Assembly: GCF_033100795.1 (NCBI RefSeq)
Contig: NZ_JAWLVI010000001.1
Coordinates: forward strand, 186,001-250,000
Length of the DNA stretch: 64,000 nt
Source of the DNA: Pseudothioclava sp033100795
GTDB taxonomy: Bacteria > Pseudomonadota > Alphaproteobacteria > Rhodobacterales > Rhodobacteraceae
Reading direction: 5' to 3'
Under the pieces are notes generated by a model that saw only the letters and a list, made by a program, of their open reading frames with translations, ran no database searches and was not told the DNA's origin. How positions within the stretch are numbered: the stretch's first letter is position 1; each line of letters begins with the position of its first letter. The position numbers were made by a program, and so were the translations under genes. This document shows, piece after piece, positions 41,743 through 50,122 of this stretch.

Positions 41743-42234
41743 ATGTTCGATATCGGTTGGAGCGAGCTTCTGCTGATCGGCGTTGTGGCGCTGATCGTGG
41801 TGGGGCCAAAGGATTTGCCCGGCATGTTCCGCACGCTCGGGCGGCTGACCGCCAAGGCCCGTGCGATGGGGCGCGAGTTTTCGCGCGCGATGGAGGACGC
41901 GGCCAATGAAAGCGGTATCAAGGACGCGGCCAGCAACCTGAACGATCTCAAGGGGCTGGCGTCGAAAAAATCGCTCGGCCTTGATGCGCTGGAAAAGGCG
42001 ACCGATAAGTTCGAGAAATGGGAGCCCAAGCTCGCCTCGGTCTCGCCGGCTTCGAATGCGCCTTCGGCTGACGAGCTTGCGGGCGAACCCGAGCCGCGCA
42101 AACCCGCAGCAAAGAAGGCTGTGGCCAAACCTGCGGCGAAGAAGGCTCCGGCGGCCAAACCGGCAGCGGCAAAGCCTGCCGCCCCGAAAAAGGCCGCCCC
42201 CAGGAAACCTGCCGCGAAAAAGGGTGACGTATGA
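41743..42234 (+). CDS. tatB: Twin-arginine translocase subunit TatB
   Basis: 163 residues. An N-terminal membrane helix (MFDIGWSELLLIGVVALIVVGPKDLP) and amphipathic helix are followed by a low-complexity Ala/Lys/Pro tail from about residue 110 ('KKAVAKPAAKKAPAAK'). TatB receives the substrate from TatC. The 62-base gap after tatA has no terminator. TatC starts inside its last codons (ATGA). Confidence 0.93.
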   Translation: MFDIGWSELLLIGVVALIVVGPKDLPGMFRTLGRLTAKARAMGREFSRAMEDAANESGIKDAASNLNDLKGLASKKSLGLDALEKATDKFEKWEPKLASVSPASNAPSADELAGEPEPRKPAAKKAVAKPAAKKAPAAKPAAAKPAAPKKAAPRKPAAKKGDV

Positions 42235-43094
42235 GCGCCGAAGAGCATCTGGATGACAGCTCGGCCCCGTTGATCGAGCATCTGGCGGAACTCCGCACGC
42301 GGCTGTTGTATTCGCTCGCGGCTTTCGTGGTGGCGATGGTGATCTGCTACGGCTTCTGGAATCCGATCTTCAACATCCTGACCCAGCCGATCTGTCTGGC
42401 TTTGGCCGATCGCGGGCAGCAATGCGGGCTTTACCTGATCAAGCTTCAGGAAGGCTTCTTCGTCGCGATCAACATCTCTTTCCTTGGCGGTTTCGCGCTG
42501 TCTTTCCCGGTGATTGCCTATCAGCTTTGGCGCTTTGTCGCGCCGGGGCTGTATAAATCCGAAAAGAACGCGTTTCTGCCCTTCCTTCTGGCCTCGCCGG
42601 TGATGTTCTTCCTTGGTGCGGCGTTTGCCTATTTCATCATTCTGCCGATGGCGTTCAGCTTTTTCCTTGGCTTCCAGCAAGGCGGGCTTGATGCGGCGGA
42701 TGCGGCGAATGAAATGGCGGCGATCGGGTTCCAGGGCTCGGTTCAGGAATACCTGTCGCTGACGATCAAATTCGTGATGGCCTTCGGGATATGTTTCCAG
42801 TTGCCCGTGCTGCTGTCGCTGATGGGCAAGGCGGGGCTGGTGTCCTCGGCCGGTCTGGCGGGCGTGCGCAAATATGCGGTGGTGGCGATTTTGGTCGTGG
42901 CCGCGGTCGCAACGCCCCCCGATGTTATTTCGCAGGTGATCCTGTTCACCGTCGTCTATGGTCTTTACGAGATTTCGATCCAGCTTGTCGCCCGCATCGA
43001 GGCGGCACGCAAAAAGCGGATGATCGCGGAAGGGACGTGGTTCGAGGATGAAGACCTTGAATCCGAATTCGACGAAGACGAGGACAAGGCATGA
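42231..43094 (+). CDS. tatC: Twin-arginine translocase subunit TatC
   Basis: 287 residues, six membrane helices. N-terminal 'APLIEHLAELRTRLLYS' and 'FRRF-like' region are typical, and 'LLSLMGKAGLVSSAGL' and 'PDVISQVILFTVVYGLYE' are family motifs. TatC recognises the twin-arginine signal. It starts at an ATGA overlap with tatB and its stop overlaps the next gene's ATG, so all four genes of the unit are probably co-translated. Cytoplasmic C-terminus is acidic (EDEDLESEFDEDED). Confidence 0.95.
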   Translation: MSAEEHLDDSSAPLIEHLAELRTRLLYSLAAFVVAMVICYGFWNPIFNILTQPICLALADRGQQCGLYLIKLQEGFFVAINISFLGGFALSFPVIAYQLWRFVAPGLYKSEKNAFLPFLLASPVMFFLGAAFAYFIILPMAFSFFLGFQQGGLDAADAANEMAAIGFQGSVQEYLSLTIKFVMAFGICFQLPVLLSLMGKAGLVSSAGLAGVRKYAVVAILVVAAVATPPDVISQVILFTVVYGLYEISIQLVARIEAARKKRMIAEGTWFEDEDLESEFDEDEDKA

Positions 43095-43933
43095 ACGAGG
43101 CCGCATTGAACCGGATTGCCGCAGCGCTGGAGCGGATTGCCCCAGCACCCTTGCCCGCGCCCGATTTTGATGCGGCCGACGCCTATCTGTGGCAAACCGC
43201 GCCCGATCGTCTGGTGCCTGTCCCCGAGGTCTCGCGGGTGGATCTGTCGCTTCTGCAGGGCATCGACCGGTCGCGCGATACGCTTTTGGCCAATACGCTG
43301 CAATTCGCGCGGGGTGCTGCGGCGAATAATGCGCTGCTGTGGGGCGCGCGCGGGATGGGGAAATCCTCGCTTGTAAAGGCGGTCCATGCGGCGGCTTTGG
43401 CCGAAGGGGCGAACCTGAAACTGGTCGAGCTGTCGCGCGAGGATCTGCCGACGGTGTCGCGGTTGCTGGCGCATCTGCGCGCGGCGCCCAATACGCGGTT
43501 TATCCTGTTTTGCGATGACCTGTCGTTCAGCCATGATGACCAGCATTACAAATCGCTCAAGGCGGTTCTGGATGGCGGGATCGAGGGGCGGCCGCGCAAT
43601 GTGATCTTCTACGCCACTTCGAACCGGCGCCACCTGATGCCGCGCGACATGATCGAGAACGAGCGCTCCACCGCGATCAACCCTGCCGAGGCGGTCGAGG
43701 AAAAGGTTTCTCTGTCGGATCGCTTCGGGCTGTGGCTGGGCTTCCACCCGTGTTCGCAAGACGAGTTCTTCGCGATGATCGAGGGCTATTGTCAAGCGCA
43801 CGGTGTCGATATTTCGCCCGAAGACATGCGCGCCGAAGCGGTCGAGTGGTATCACACCCGCGGCAGTCGCTCGGGCCGGGTAGCGTGGCAGTATTTCACC
43901 GATCTGGCAGGGCGGCGTGGCATTAGCCTGTAA
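43091..43933 (+). CDS. DUF815-type AAA+ ATPase
   Basis: 280 residues with Walker A 'GARGMGKSSLVKAV' and Walker B 'FILFCDDLSF' and a Mg-site 'NERSTAINPAEAVEEKVSLSDRFGLWLGF'. The domain matches DUF815, a family of AAA proteins without firm function. It overlaps tatC by 4 bases (ATGA), a coupling that suggests a role with the Tat export pathway, for example in substrate maturation. This is inference. It ends at a bidirectional terminator shared with nlpD. Confidence 0.88.
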   Translation: MNEAALNRIAAALERIAPAPLPAPDFDAADAYLWQTAPDRLVPVPEVSRVDLSLLQGIDRSRDTLLANTLQFARGAAANNALLWGARGMGKSSLVKAVHAAALAEGANLKLVELSREDLPTVSRLLAHLRAAPNTRFILFCDDLSFSHDDQHYKSLKAVLDGGIEGRPRNVIFYATSNRRHLMPRDMIENERSTAINPAEAVEEKVSLSDRFGLWLGFHPCSQDEFFAMIEGYCQAHGVDISPEDMRAEAVEWYHTRGSRSGRVAWQYFTDLAGRRGISL

Positions 43934-43941
43934 GCGATGAA

Positions 43942-43968
43942 AAAGGGGCCTTCGCGGCCCCTTTCCTT
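43942..43968. terminator. Bidirectional terminator between DUF815 and nlpD
   Basis: AAAGGGGCC (43942-43950) pairs with GGCCCCTTT (43956-43964) around TTCGC, with CCTTATT after. On the minus strand the run is TTTTTCATC. It can serve both convergent units. Confidence 0.85.
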
Positions 43969-45139
43969 ATTGCAGATACGGCATCGGATCGACGCTCTCG
44001 AAGCCTTGTCGCACCTCGAAGTGGATGAAGCCCGGCGAGCTGTTACGCACTTTCGCGATGCTCTGGCCGCGCTTGACGCTGTCGCCTTTCTTCACGGTGA
44101 TCGCGTCGATATTGGCGTAGACCGTCAGCAACCCGTCCGCATGGCGCAGCACAAGGATCGGCACGTTCTCGGTGTCTTTGGTGATCGCGGCGACGGTCCC
44201 GGCCTCGGCGGCATGGACGGCCGCGCCCGGAGTGGCCGAAAGATCCACGCCATCGTTCTTGCCCTTGGAATAGGGGCGGATCACCGCGCCCGAGACCGGC
44301 ATTTCCAGCTTGGACTTCGAGGCCGTGACCTGCTTGCCAAGATCCGGTGCTGCCGTCTTGTCGACGGGGGCCGAGGCTTTGGGCGGCACCTCGGCGGGCA
44401 GGGGTTTCGCGGCTGACGGCGGGGTGGGCGTGGTCGAACCGTCACCGGGGGCGGTGGCTGCAGCTTTCGGCGGGGTGGCATTGGCGACGGGGATCAGCAG
44501 GAACTGGCCCTCGCGCACGCTCAGATCGGCGGGCAGGCCGTTCCAGTCGGCCAGATTGCGCACCGGCACATTGTAATAGCGCGCGATGGAATAGGCGGTC
44601 TCGCCGCGTGCGACCTTGTGGCGGATCGGTTCGGGGCCAGAGGGTTTGCCCTGCACAGGCGTGGGCTTCGGCGCGGTGGTCGAGGCTTTCGGCTGGCTCG
44701 TCTCCGCGCGGTCAATCGCGGCCCCTGCGAGCGAGGTAATATCGACCTCGCCCGACTGGATCGCGCCAGCGTTGGTTGCGGGCTCGGCGACACGCACGGG
44801 CAGGGCCAGAACCTCGTCCTTGTTCAGCGTCGCATTCGGGGCGACCGCGTTATAGCTTGCCAGCGTTTGCGCATCGACGCCCACGCGGGCAGCGACGGAT
44901 TGCACAGTGTCGCCGCTGCGCGCGACCGCGACCTGATAGCCGGGATAGGAAATCACGCCGCGCGCATCTGGGGAGGGGCGGCTCGCGCTGGCTTGCCGCG
45001 CCGCATCGGTCGTATCAAAGCCGATCTGGCCCCAGTTGCGCAGATCCGCATCAAAGGTGCCGTCCGGGTCACAGGCTGCCAGTCCCATCAGGGCGCTGGA
45101 GGCGGCCAGCAGCCGCAATACGCTTGTCCGGTTCATCAT
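43967..45139 (-). CDS. nlpD: LysM/M23-type lipoprotein (NlpD-like, degenerate peptidase)
   Basis: 390 residues. The lipobox LAAC places the lipidated cysteine at C23. Two LysM repeats occur ('VARSGDTVQSVAARVGVDAQTL' and 'VARGETAYSIARYYNVPVRNL'), then an M23 domain. Catalytic residues are lost: the HxGxD His is Asn in 'KNDGVD', 'YAHL' is 'YANI', and HLHFE is FIHFE; only the Asp remains. Such degenerate LytM proteins activate amidases. The order surE-pcm-nlpD is conserved in bacteria. Confidence 0.88.
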   Translation of the reverse strand: MMNRTSVLRLLAASSALMGLAACDPDGTFDADLRNWGQIGFDTTDAARQASASRPSPDARGVISYPGYQVAVARSGDTVQSVAARVGVDAQTLASYNAVAPNATLNKDEVLALPVRVAEPATNAGAIQSGEVDITSLAGAAIDRAETSQPKASTTAPKPTPVQGKPSGPEPIRHKVARGETAYSIARYYNVPVRNLADWNGLPADLSVREGQFLLIPVANATPPKAAATAPGDGSTTPTPPSAAKPLPAEVPPKASAPVDKTAAPDLGKQVTASKSKLEMPVSGAVIRPYSKGKNDGVDLSATPGAAVHAAEAGTVAAITKDTENVPILVLRHADGLLTVYANIDAITVKKGDSVKRGQSIAKVRNSSPGFIHFEVRQGFESVDPMPYLQ

Positions 45140-45195
45140 CTCTCCGCTCGTCCTCTCGTTTTCTGGCCCTGTTTACCGGACCATTCGCTATGTGG

Positions 45196-45867
45196 TCAGT
45201 CGGCAGCCAGACCTTCAACCAAAGGAACGAAACGAACAGACCGCAACTCTTCGTAATCGAAACCCTCTTGGGTGCGTGTGACGCGGATCAGGCTTTGCAC
45301 CGCGTCCGACTGCCCGACAGGCACAACCATGATACCGCCGATCTTGAGCTGCGACAACAGGGGGCCGGGCGGGTCTTCGGCGGCGGCGGTCACGATTATA
45401 CGATCAAAGGGCGCCTGATCCGGGAGCCCGCGCGAGCCATCACCGGAAATCGCGGTGATATTGGGCAGGCCAAGGCGCGAAAACAGCGCCTCCGCCTCGC
45501 GCACAAGGCGGCGGTGGCGATCAACGGTGTAGACGCGGCGGCTGAGGCAAGACAGAACCGCCGCCTGATAGCCTGAGCCCGTGCCGACCTCCAGCACCGT
45601 GTCGCGCGGGCCAACTGCCAGCGCCTGCGTCATCAGTGCCACGACCGAGGGCTGCGAGATCGTCTGCCCGCAAGCAATGGGCAGCGGCATGTCCTCATAG
45701 GCGCGATCCGCGAAAAGCCCCTTCACGAATTGCCCGCGGTCTATCCGCTCCATCGCACCAAGCGTGCGCGCGTCGGTAATTCCCTTTGAGCGCAGGCTGA
45801 ACAAAAAGCGCATCTTGCGCTCGGCCAGTTCCTCGGCGCTGAGCGGAATATCCGGCTCGTCCGTCAT
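45196..45867 (-). CDS. pcm: Protein-L-isoaspartate O-methyltransferase
   Basis: 223 residues with the SAM motif 'VLEVGTGSGYQAAVLSCL' and 'YTVDRHRRLVREAEA', family post-I 'PFDRIIVTAAAEDPP'. It methylates isoaspartyl residues in aged proteins for repair. The ATG overlaps the surE stop by 4 bases. It ends 56 bases before nlpD. Confidence 0.95.
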   Translation of the reverse strand: MTDEPDIPLSAEELAERKMRFLFSLRSKGITDARTLGAMERIDRGQFVKGLFADRAYEDMPLPIACGQTISQPSVVALMTQALAVGPRDTVLEVGTGSGYQAAVLSCLSRRVYTVDRHRRLVREAEALFSRLGLPNITAISGDGSRGLPDQAPFDRIIVTAAAEDPPGPLLSQLKIGGIMVVPVGQSDAVQSLIRVTRTQEGFDYEELRSVRFVPLVEGLAAD

Positions 45868-46649
45868 TCGATGCGATCCTTCAGCGCGCCAAGCAGGTCA
45901 TGCGCGGTCAGATCGGCGCGCATCGGTGTGACCGAGATATATCCCTCAAGGTTCAGCGCTGCGTCGCTGCCCGCTGCGGTCGGTTCATGCTGCGGGCCGC
46001 CTTTGATCCACAAGAACCGCTTGCCTTGGGGCGAATGATGCGCCTCGACCGAGAAGAAGCTGTCGCGGCGATAGCCCTGCGGCCCGACGCGGGTGCCTTT
46101 GACATTCTGGGCCAGAACGGGGGGGAAGTTGACGTTGTAGAACACGCGGTAATCGCCATCGTCCCAGATGCCGTTCTCCCATATCTTGCGGACAAGGGTG
46201 GGGCCGTGGACGCGCGCGGCCTCGAACATATCGGGGGCGTGGACGATCTCGGGGCCGATGAATTGCGACAGGGCGATCGCGGGGACGCCTTGCAACGCGG
46301 CTTCCATCGCGCCGCCCAAGGTGCCCGAATAGAGCGCGTTTTCGGCGGCGTTGTTGCCGCGGTTCACGCCCGAAAGCACCAGATCGGGGCGCGCCTCGGC
46401 CATCACATCGTAAAGGCCGGCCAGCACGCAATCGGCAGGGCTGCCCTCGGCGGCGAAGCGGCGCTCGCCAAGGCGGGCGATCATCATCGGGTGGGTATAG
46501 CTGATGCAATGCGCCACCCCCGACTGTTCGAACGCGGGGGCGACGGTCCAGACCTCGCCCTCGGGGCCCGCCAGATCGGTCGCTATTTCGGTCAGAACCT
46601 CAAGCCCCGGTGCGTTGATACCATCGTCGTTCGTGATGAGAATGCGCAT
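45864..46649 (-). CDS. surE: 5'/3'-nucleotidase SurE
   Basis: 261 residues, N-terminal 'MRILITNDDGINAPGL' (D8, D9) with the 'NRGNNAAENALYSGTLGGAME' motif, both metal sites of SurE phosphatases. It dephosphorylates nucleoside monophosphates and helps stationary-phase survival with Pcm. It starts the surE-pcm-nlpD unit. It follows a region of about 114 bases after the SDR gene. Confidence 0.95.
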   Translation of the reverse strand: MRILITNDDGINAPGLEVLTEIATDLAGPEGEVWTVAPAFEQSGVAHCISYTHPMMIARLGERRFAAEGSPADCVLAGLYDVMAEARPDLVLSGVNRGNNAAENALYSGTLGGAMEAALQGVPAIALSQFIGPEIVHAPDMFEAARVHGPTLVRKIWENGIWDDGDYRVFYNVNFPPVLAQNVKGTRVGPQGYRRDSFFSVEAHHSPQGKRFLWIKGGPQHEPTAAGSDAALNLEGYISVTPMRADLTAHDLLGALKDRIE

Positions 46650-46720
46650 GAGACCCCCGAAAATTACGTTCCCTGCCTGATTAGCGCGGGCGGTCGGGGC
46701 GGGTAAAGCGCAAAGCTCAT

Positions 46721-46739
46721 CGGGCGCGATTCGCGCCCG
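46721..46739 (-). terminator. Weak hairpin after the SDR gene
   Basis: CGGGCGCGA (46721-46729) and TCGCGCCCG (46731-46739) are perfect inverted repeats. They lie downstream of the SDR gene and upstream of surE on the minus strand. No strong T run follows, so termination is uncertain. Confidence 0.35.
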
Positions 46740-46763
46740 GTGCGAGTCTTGTCGGCAACAGGG

Positions 46764-47438
46764 TTACAGCGAGGCGACGATCCGCGCGGCCTCGACGCGG
46801 CAGTCGGTCAGGGCCGAGCGGTCCTCGCCGGGGAAAAAGCGCGCGCGCACAGCGGTCGGCATCGGCGCGGGGGAGTCGATGATGACACGCGGACCGATCT
46901 TTTCGCTCTCGCGCTGCCAGCTACGGGCAAGCGCAATTTGCGCGGCTTTGGTGGCGCCATAGGTGCCAAAGAATTTCTCGCCTGCGTGGTCGTCGTCAAA
47001 GAACATGGCGGTGCCGGATTTCGCGCGCAAAAGCGGCTCGATCAGCGGGATAAGTGTCGCTGTGGCCGCGATATTAAGCTTGATCGACGGCTCCATGTCG
47101 GATTTGTCGATATGGCCAGCGGGCGTCAGGGGGGCTGCGTGAATCGCCGTGTGCAGCCACAAATCGACGCCGCCCCAACGCGCGCCGACAGAACTCGCCA
47201 GATGCTCCATCTGCTCGCGCTCATTGATGTCCAGTGGCGCCAGCGTCGCTGTGCCGCCGGCCGCCTGAATCCGGTCGTCCAGCTCTTCCAAGGCGCCGAC
47301 GGTGCGCGCGACCGCCATCACATGCCAGCCCGCCTTGGCCAGTTCCTCGGCCAAAGCCGATCCAAGCCCGCGCGACGCGCCGGTGATCAGGGCGATTTTC
47401 TTGGTGTCTTGCGGGGCGGGTGTGGTCACTGTGCTCAT
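46764..47438 (-). CDS. Short-chain dehydrogenase/reductase
   Basis: 224 residues with the cofactor motif 'ITGASRGLGSALAEEL' and catalytic 'YGATKAAQIAL' (Tyr-x3-Lys). The Ser of the triad would be in 'TAMFFDDDH', which is not standard. The family reduces or oxidises alcohols and ketones; the substrate is unknown. Divergent from bioY; a separate unit from surE. Confidence 0.8.
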   Translation of the reverse strand: MSTVTTPAPQDTKKIALITGASRGLGSALAEELAKAGWHVMAVARTVGALEELDDRIQAAGGTATLAPLDINEREQMEHLASSVGARWGGVDLWLHTAIHAAPLTPAGHIDKSDMEPSIKLNIAATATLIPLIEPLLRAKSGTAMFFDDDHAGEKFFGTYGATKAAQIALARSWQRESEKIGPRVIIDSPAPMPTAVRARFFPGEDRSALTDCRVEAARIVASL

Positions 47439-47515
47439 GAAAACGGTCTTTGGCAGAGCGTAAAGCCTCGCGCAAGAGGGCGCGTGCGGGTGCGACGAGA
47501 CGCGCAGTCCGGCAG

Positions 47516-47557
47516 GTTTGCAAATTAGCGAAATACGACGCTAGGTAAGTTTGCAAT
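47516..47557. promoter_or_regulatory. Paired TTTGCAA repeats upstream of bioY
   Basis: GTTTGCAA occurs at 47516-47523 and 47549-47556, 33 bases apart (three helical turns); the first extends to the palindrome TTTGCAAA. TTTGCAAA motifs are known for short-chain acyl-CoA regulators of the ScfR/PccR type, but those are spaced by 4 bases. Regulatory assignment is speculative. Confidence 0.3.
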
Positions 47558-47583
47558 ATCGCGCATGACAAGGCGTCATAACG

Positions 47584-47613
47584 TTGACATACTGGGGCAA
47601 GCTGGCGCAAATA
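47584..47613 (+). promoter_or_regulatory. Candidate bioY promoter
   Basis: TTGACA (47584-47589) is a perfect -35 hexamer; the best -10 match, CAAATA (47608-47613), has an 18-base spacer. The short repeat ATGAC-AAGGC-GTCAT (47565-47579) lies just upstream. It sits about 35 bases before the bioY ATG. Confidence 0.35.
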
Positions 47614-47649
47614 GCGCCTGACGGATTTACCAACGGACAGGTCCAAATC

Positions 47650-48201
47650 ATGACTCTTTCGAAGGCTCTTGTGCCCTCCAACTCGATCGTTGCCCGCGCC
47701 GCCATGGTTCTGGGCGGGACGGCGGTTCTGGCGACCGCCTCGCAAATCTCGGTGCCGATGTTCCCGGTCCCGATGACGCTGCAAACGCTGGCTGTTCTGG
47801 CTATCGGCATGACCTTCGGCTCGCGCCTTGGTCTTGTGACCGTCGCTGCATGGCTGGCCGAGGCTTTTGCTGGCCTGCCGGTTCTGGCAAATGGCGGTTC
47901 GACCGCGTCGTTCTTTGGCCCGACCGCTGGCTTCCTGCTCGGCTTCCTGATGATGGTCGCAATCGCAGGCGCCGCCGCAGATCGCGGCATCAAGTCGATG
48001 ATCGGCCTGACGCTGGTTGGCCTTGTCGCTTCGGTTGCACTTTATGTTCCGGGCCTTGCCTATCCGGCGGCGGTTATGGGCAAAACCATGCCCGAGCTGG
48101 TGTCGGGCTGGATGGCTCCGTTCCTCGTGGGCGACGCTGTGAAAGCGGTGCTGGCGGCTCTGCTGGTTTCGGGCGGCTGGTCGGTTCTGGCCAAGCGCTA
48201 A
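47650..48201 (+). CDS. bioY: Biotin transporter BioY
   Basis: 183 residues, six membrane helices, of the ECF-type S component. 'MFPVPMTLQTLAVLAIGMTFGSRLG' and 'FGPTAGFLLGFLMM' are BioY hallmarks. It imports biotin, alone or with a shared ECF energising module not present here. The ATG at 47650 fits the family N-terminus; an upstream in-frame TTG at 47584 overlaps the promoter. The gene ends at a terminator. Confidence 0.92.
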   Translation: MTLSKALVPSNSIVARAAMVLGGTAVLATASQISVPMFPVPMTLQTLAVLAIGMTFGSRLGLVTVAAWLAEAFAGLPVLANGGSTASFFGPTAGFLLGFLMMVAIAGAAADRGIKSMIGLTLVGLVASVALYVPGLAYPAAVMGKTMPELVSGWMAPFLVGDAVKAVLAALLVSGGWSVLAKR

Positions 48202-48219
48202 GTTAGCGACTTCAAAACG

Positions 48220-48251
48220 AAAACGCCGCTCCTTTGGGGGCGGCGTTTTTT
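48220..48251. terminator. Bidirectional terminator between bioY and DUF1284
   Basis: AAAACGCCGC (48220-48229) pairs with GCGGCGTTTT (48240-48249) and runs into TTTTTTG; the minus strand also has TTTTCGTTTT. It separates two convergent genes. Confidence 0.85.
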
Positions 48252-48257
48252 GTTGCG

Positions 48258-48671
48258 CTACAGGCTTTTCAACCGTTTCAGGGCGGCCGTGCACATGCCA
48301 AATCCGCGCCACTGGCATGGGCCGCAGATGTCATCGAGGATCGTGTCGGGCAGGGCGCGCATCCGGTCAAGCGCCTCGCCCCAGCTTAGCTCATCGCCCT
48401 CGTTCAACCGCAAGGCTTTGGCATGGGCCGCGTCCAGCGCCTCGATCTTGCCCGCGCTCTCGCAGCTGTTTCCGCGCCGCGAGGGGCAGGGCGTGCAGAT
48501 GTCGTCCGCCTCGGTCACGACCACGATCCGCGCCGATTCACCGTCTTGGACGCGCAGCCTGCCCATCACAATTGCCGTCATATTCGCCGTAAAATCGGGC
48601 GAGTAGCCCTTTCCCTCAAACCCGAGCGAACAGAGAAAATGATGCGGGCGATAGCGGATCGGTGCTTTCAT
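48258..48671 (-). CDS. DUF1284 cysteine-rich protein
   Basis: 137 residues, beginning MKAPIRYRPHHFLCSLGFEGKGYS, with cysteine clusters 'CTPCPSRRGNSC' and 'CGPCQWRGFGMC'. This matches DUF1284, thought to bind a metal or Fe-S centre, but no function is known. The start has no clear ribosome-binding site. It is downstream of the gltA terminator on the same strand, so it likely has its own promoter. Confidence 0.82.
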   Translation of the reverse strand: MKAPIRYRPHHFLCSLGFEGKGYSPDFTANMTAIVMGRLRVQDGESARIVVVTEADDICTPCPSRRGNSCESAGKIEALDAAHAKALRLNEGDELSWGEALDRMRALPDTILDDICGPCQWRGFGMCTAALKRLKSL

Positions 48672-48701
48672 TCTGGCGTGTAACCCGTTCTGTTAAAAGG
48701 A

Positions 48702-48726
48702 AAAGGCCGGGAAAAACCCGGCCTTT
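48702..48726 (-). terminator. gltA terminator
   Basis: AAAGGCCGGG (48702-48711) pairs with CCCGGCCTTT (48717-48726) around AAAAA. On the minus strand TCCTTTTAA follows. It lies 20 bases after the gltA stop. Confidence 0.75.
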
Positions 48727-48745
48727 CGATCTTTTGTAGGCAGCC

Positions 48746-50038
48746 TTAGCGGGCGTCCACGTCGGTGTAGTCGCGCATGGTCTCGCCGGTATACAGCTGA
48801 CGCGGACGGCCGATTTTGCCCGCCGGATCGCCAATCATTTCTTTCCACTGCGAAATCCAGCCGACGGTGCGCGAGAGCGCGAAGATTGGCGTGAACATCG
48901 AGGTGGGGAAGCCCATCGCCTCAAGGATGATGCCCGAGTAGAAATCGACGTTCGGATACAGCTTCTTCTCGACGAAGTAGGGGTCCGAAAGCGCGATTTT
49001 CTCAAGCTCTTTAGCGACTTGCAGCGTCTCGTTGTTGTGGACGCCAAGAAGCTCTAGCACCTCGTCTGCCGATTCCTTCATGACCTTCGCACGCGGGTCG
49101 AAGTTCTTGTAGACGCGGTGACCGAAGCCCATCAGGCGGAACGGATCGTTCTTGTCTTTCGCGCGGGCCACGAACTCGGGGATGCGATCGACGGTGCCAA
49201 TCTCGCGCAGCATCTCAAGGCAAGCCTGGTTTGCGCCGCCGTGGGCCGGACCCCAGAGGCAGGCGATACCAGCCGCGATACAGGCGAACGGGTTGGCGCC
49301 CGACGAACCGGCCAGACGCACGGTCGAGGTCGAGGCGTTCTGCTCGTGATCGGCGTGGAGCGTGAAGATACGGTCCATCGCTTTGGCCAGCGCAGGCTCC
49401 ACATGATAAGGCTCGGCCGGAACCGAGAAGCACATGTGCAGGAAGTTCGACGCATAATCGAGGTCGTTGCGCGGGTAAACGAAGGGCTGGCCGATCGAGT
49501 ATTTATAGGCCATCGCCGCAATCGTCGGCAGTTTCGCGATCAGGCGCATCGAGGCAACCTCACGCTGCCACGGATCGTTGATGTCGAGGCTGTCGTGATA
49601 GAAGGCCGACATTGCGCCAACCACACCCACCATCGTTGCCATCGGGTGGCTGTCACGACGGAACCCACGGAAGAAGTTGTGGATTTGCTCGTGGATCATG
49701 GTGTGACGGGTGATGCGGAACTCGAAATCCTCCATCTGCTGGCGGTTCGGCAGTTCGCCGTTCAGCAGCAGATAGCAAACCTCAAGGTAATGCGACTTCT
49801 CGGCCAGTTGGTCGATCGGATAGCCGCGATACAGCAGCTCGCCCTTGTCGCCGTCGATATAGGTGATCGCCGAGTCGCAAGCCGCGGTCGAGGTAAAGCC
49901 CGGGTCGTAGGTGAATACGTCACCCTGAGCGTAAAGTTTGCGGATATCAAGCACATCCGGCCCGACGCTCGGCGACAGGATCGGAAGTTCGATCGTCTTG
50001 CCGTCAAACGTGAGCGTTGCGGTTCTGTTATCAGCCAT
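48746..50038 (-). CDS. gltA: Citrate synthase
   Basis: 430 residues of the type II hexameric citrate synthase. Catalytic histidines lie in 'GPAHGGANQACLEML' and 'MGFGHRVYKNFDPRA', and 'LYPNVDFYSGIILEAMGFP' contains the Asp region. It condenses oxaloacetate and acetyl-CoA. The ATG at 50038 is preferred over an upstream in-frame start at 50095, as AGAGGGA is 5-6 bases before it and MADNRTATLTFDGK is conserved. The gene follows gltX on the same strand after 84 bases. Confidence 0.97.
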   Translation of the reverse strand: MADNRTATLTFDGKTIELPILSPSVGPDVLDIRKLYAQGDVFTYDPGFTSTAACDSAITYIDGDKGELLYRGYPIDQLAEKSHYLEVCYLLLNGELPNRQQMEDFEFRITRHTMIHEQIHNFFRGFRRDSHPMATMVGVVGAMSAFYHDSLDINDPWQREVASMRLIAKLPTIAAMAYKYSIGQPFVYPRNDLDYASNFLHMCFSVPAEPYHVEPALAKAMDRIFTLHADHEQNASTSTVRLAGSSGANPFACIAAGIACLWGPAHGGANQACLEMLREIGTVDRIPEFVARAKDKNDPFRLMGFGHRVYKNFDPRAKVMKESADEVLELLGVHNNETLQVAKELEKIALSDPYFVEKKLYPNVDFYSGIILEAMGFPTSMFTPIFALSRTVGWISQWKEMIGDPAGKIGRPRQLYTGETMRDYTDVDAR

Positions 50039-50122
50039 GGCAGTCCCTCTCTCTAGTCCGGCGGGGCCGCGCCGGGAATGTCCGTCCGGGGCCATCCCCG
50101 GGTGGGCACCGGCGACCAGGCC

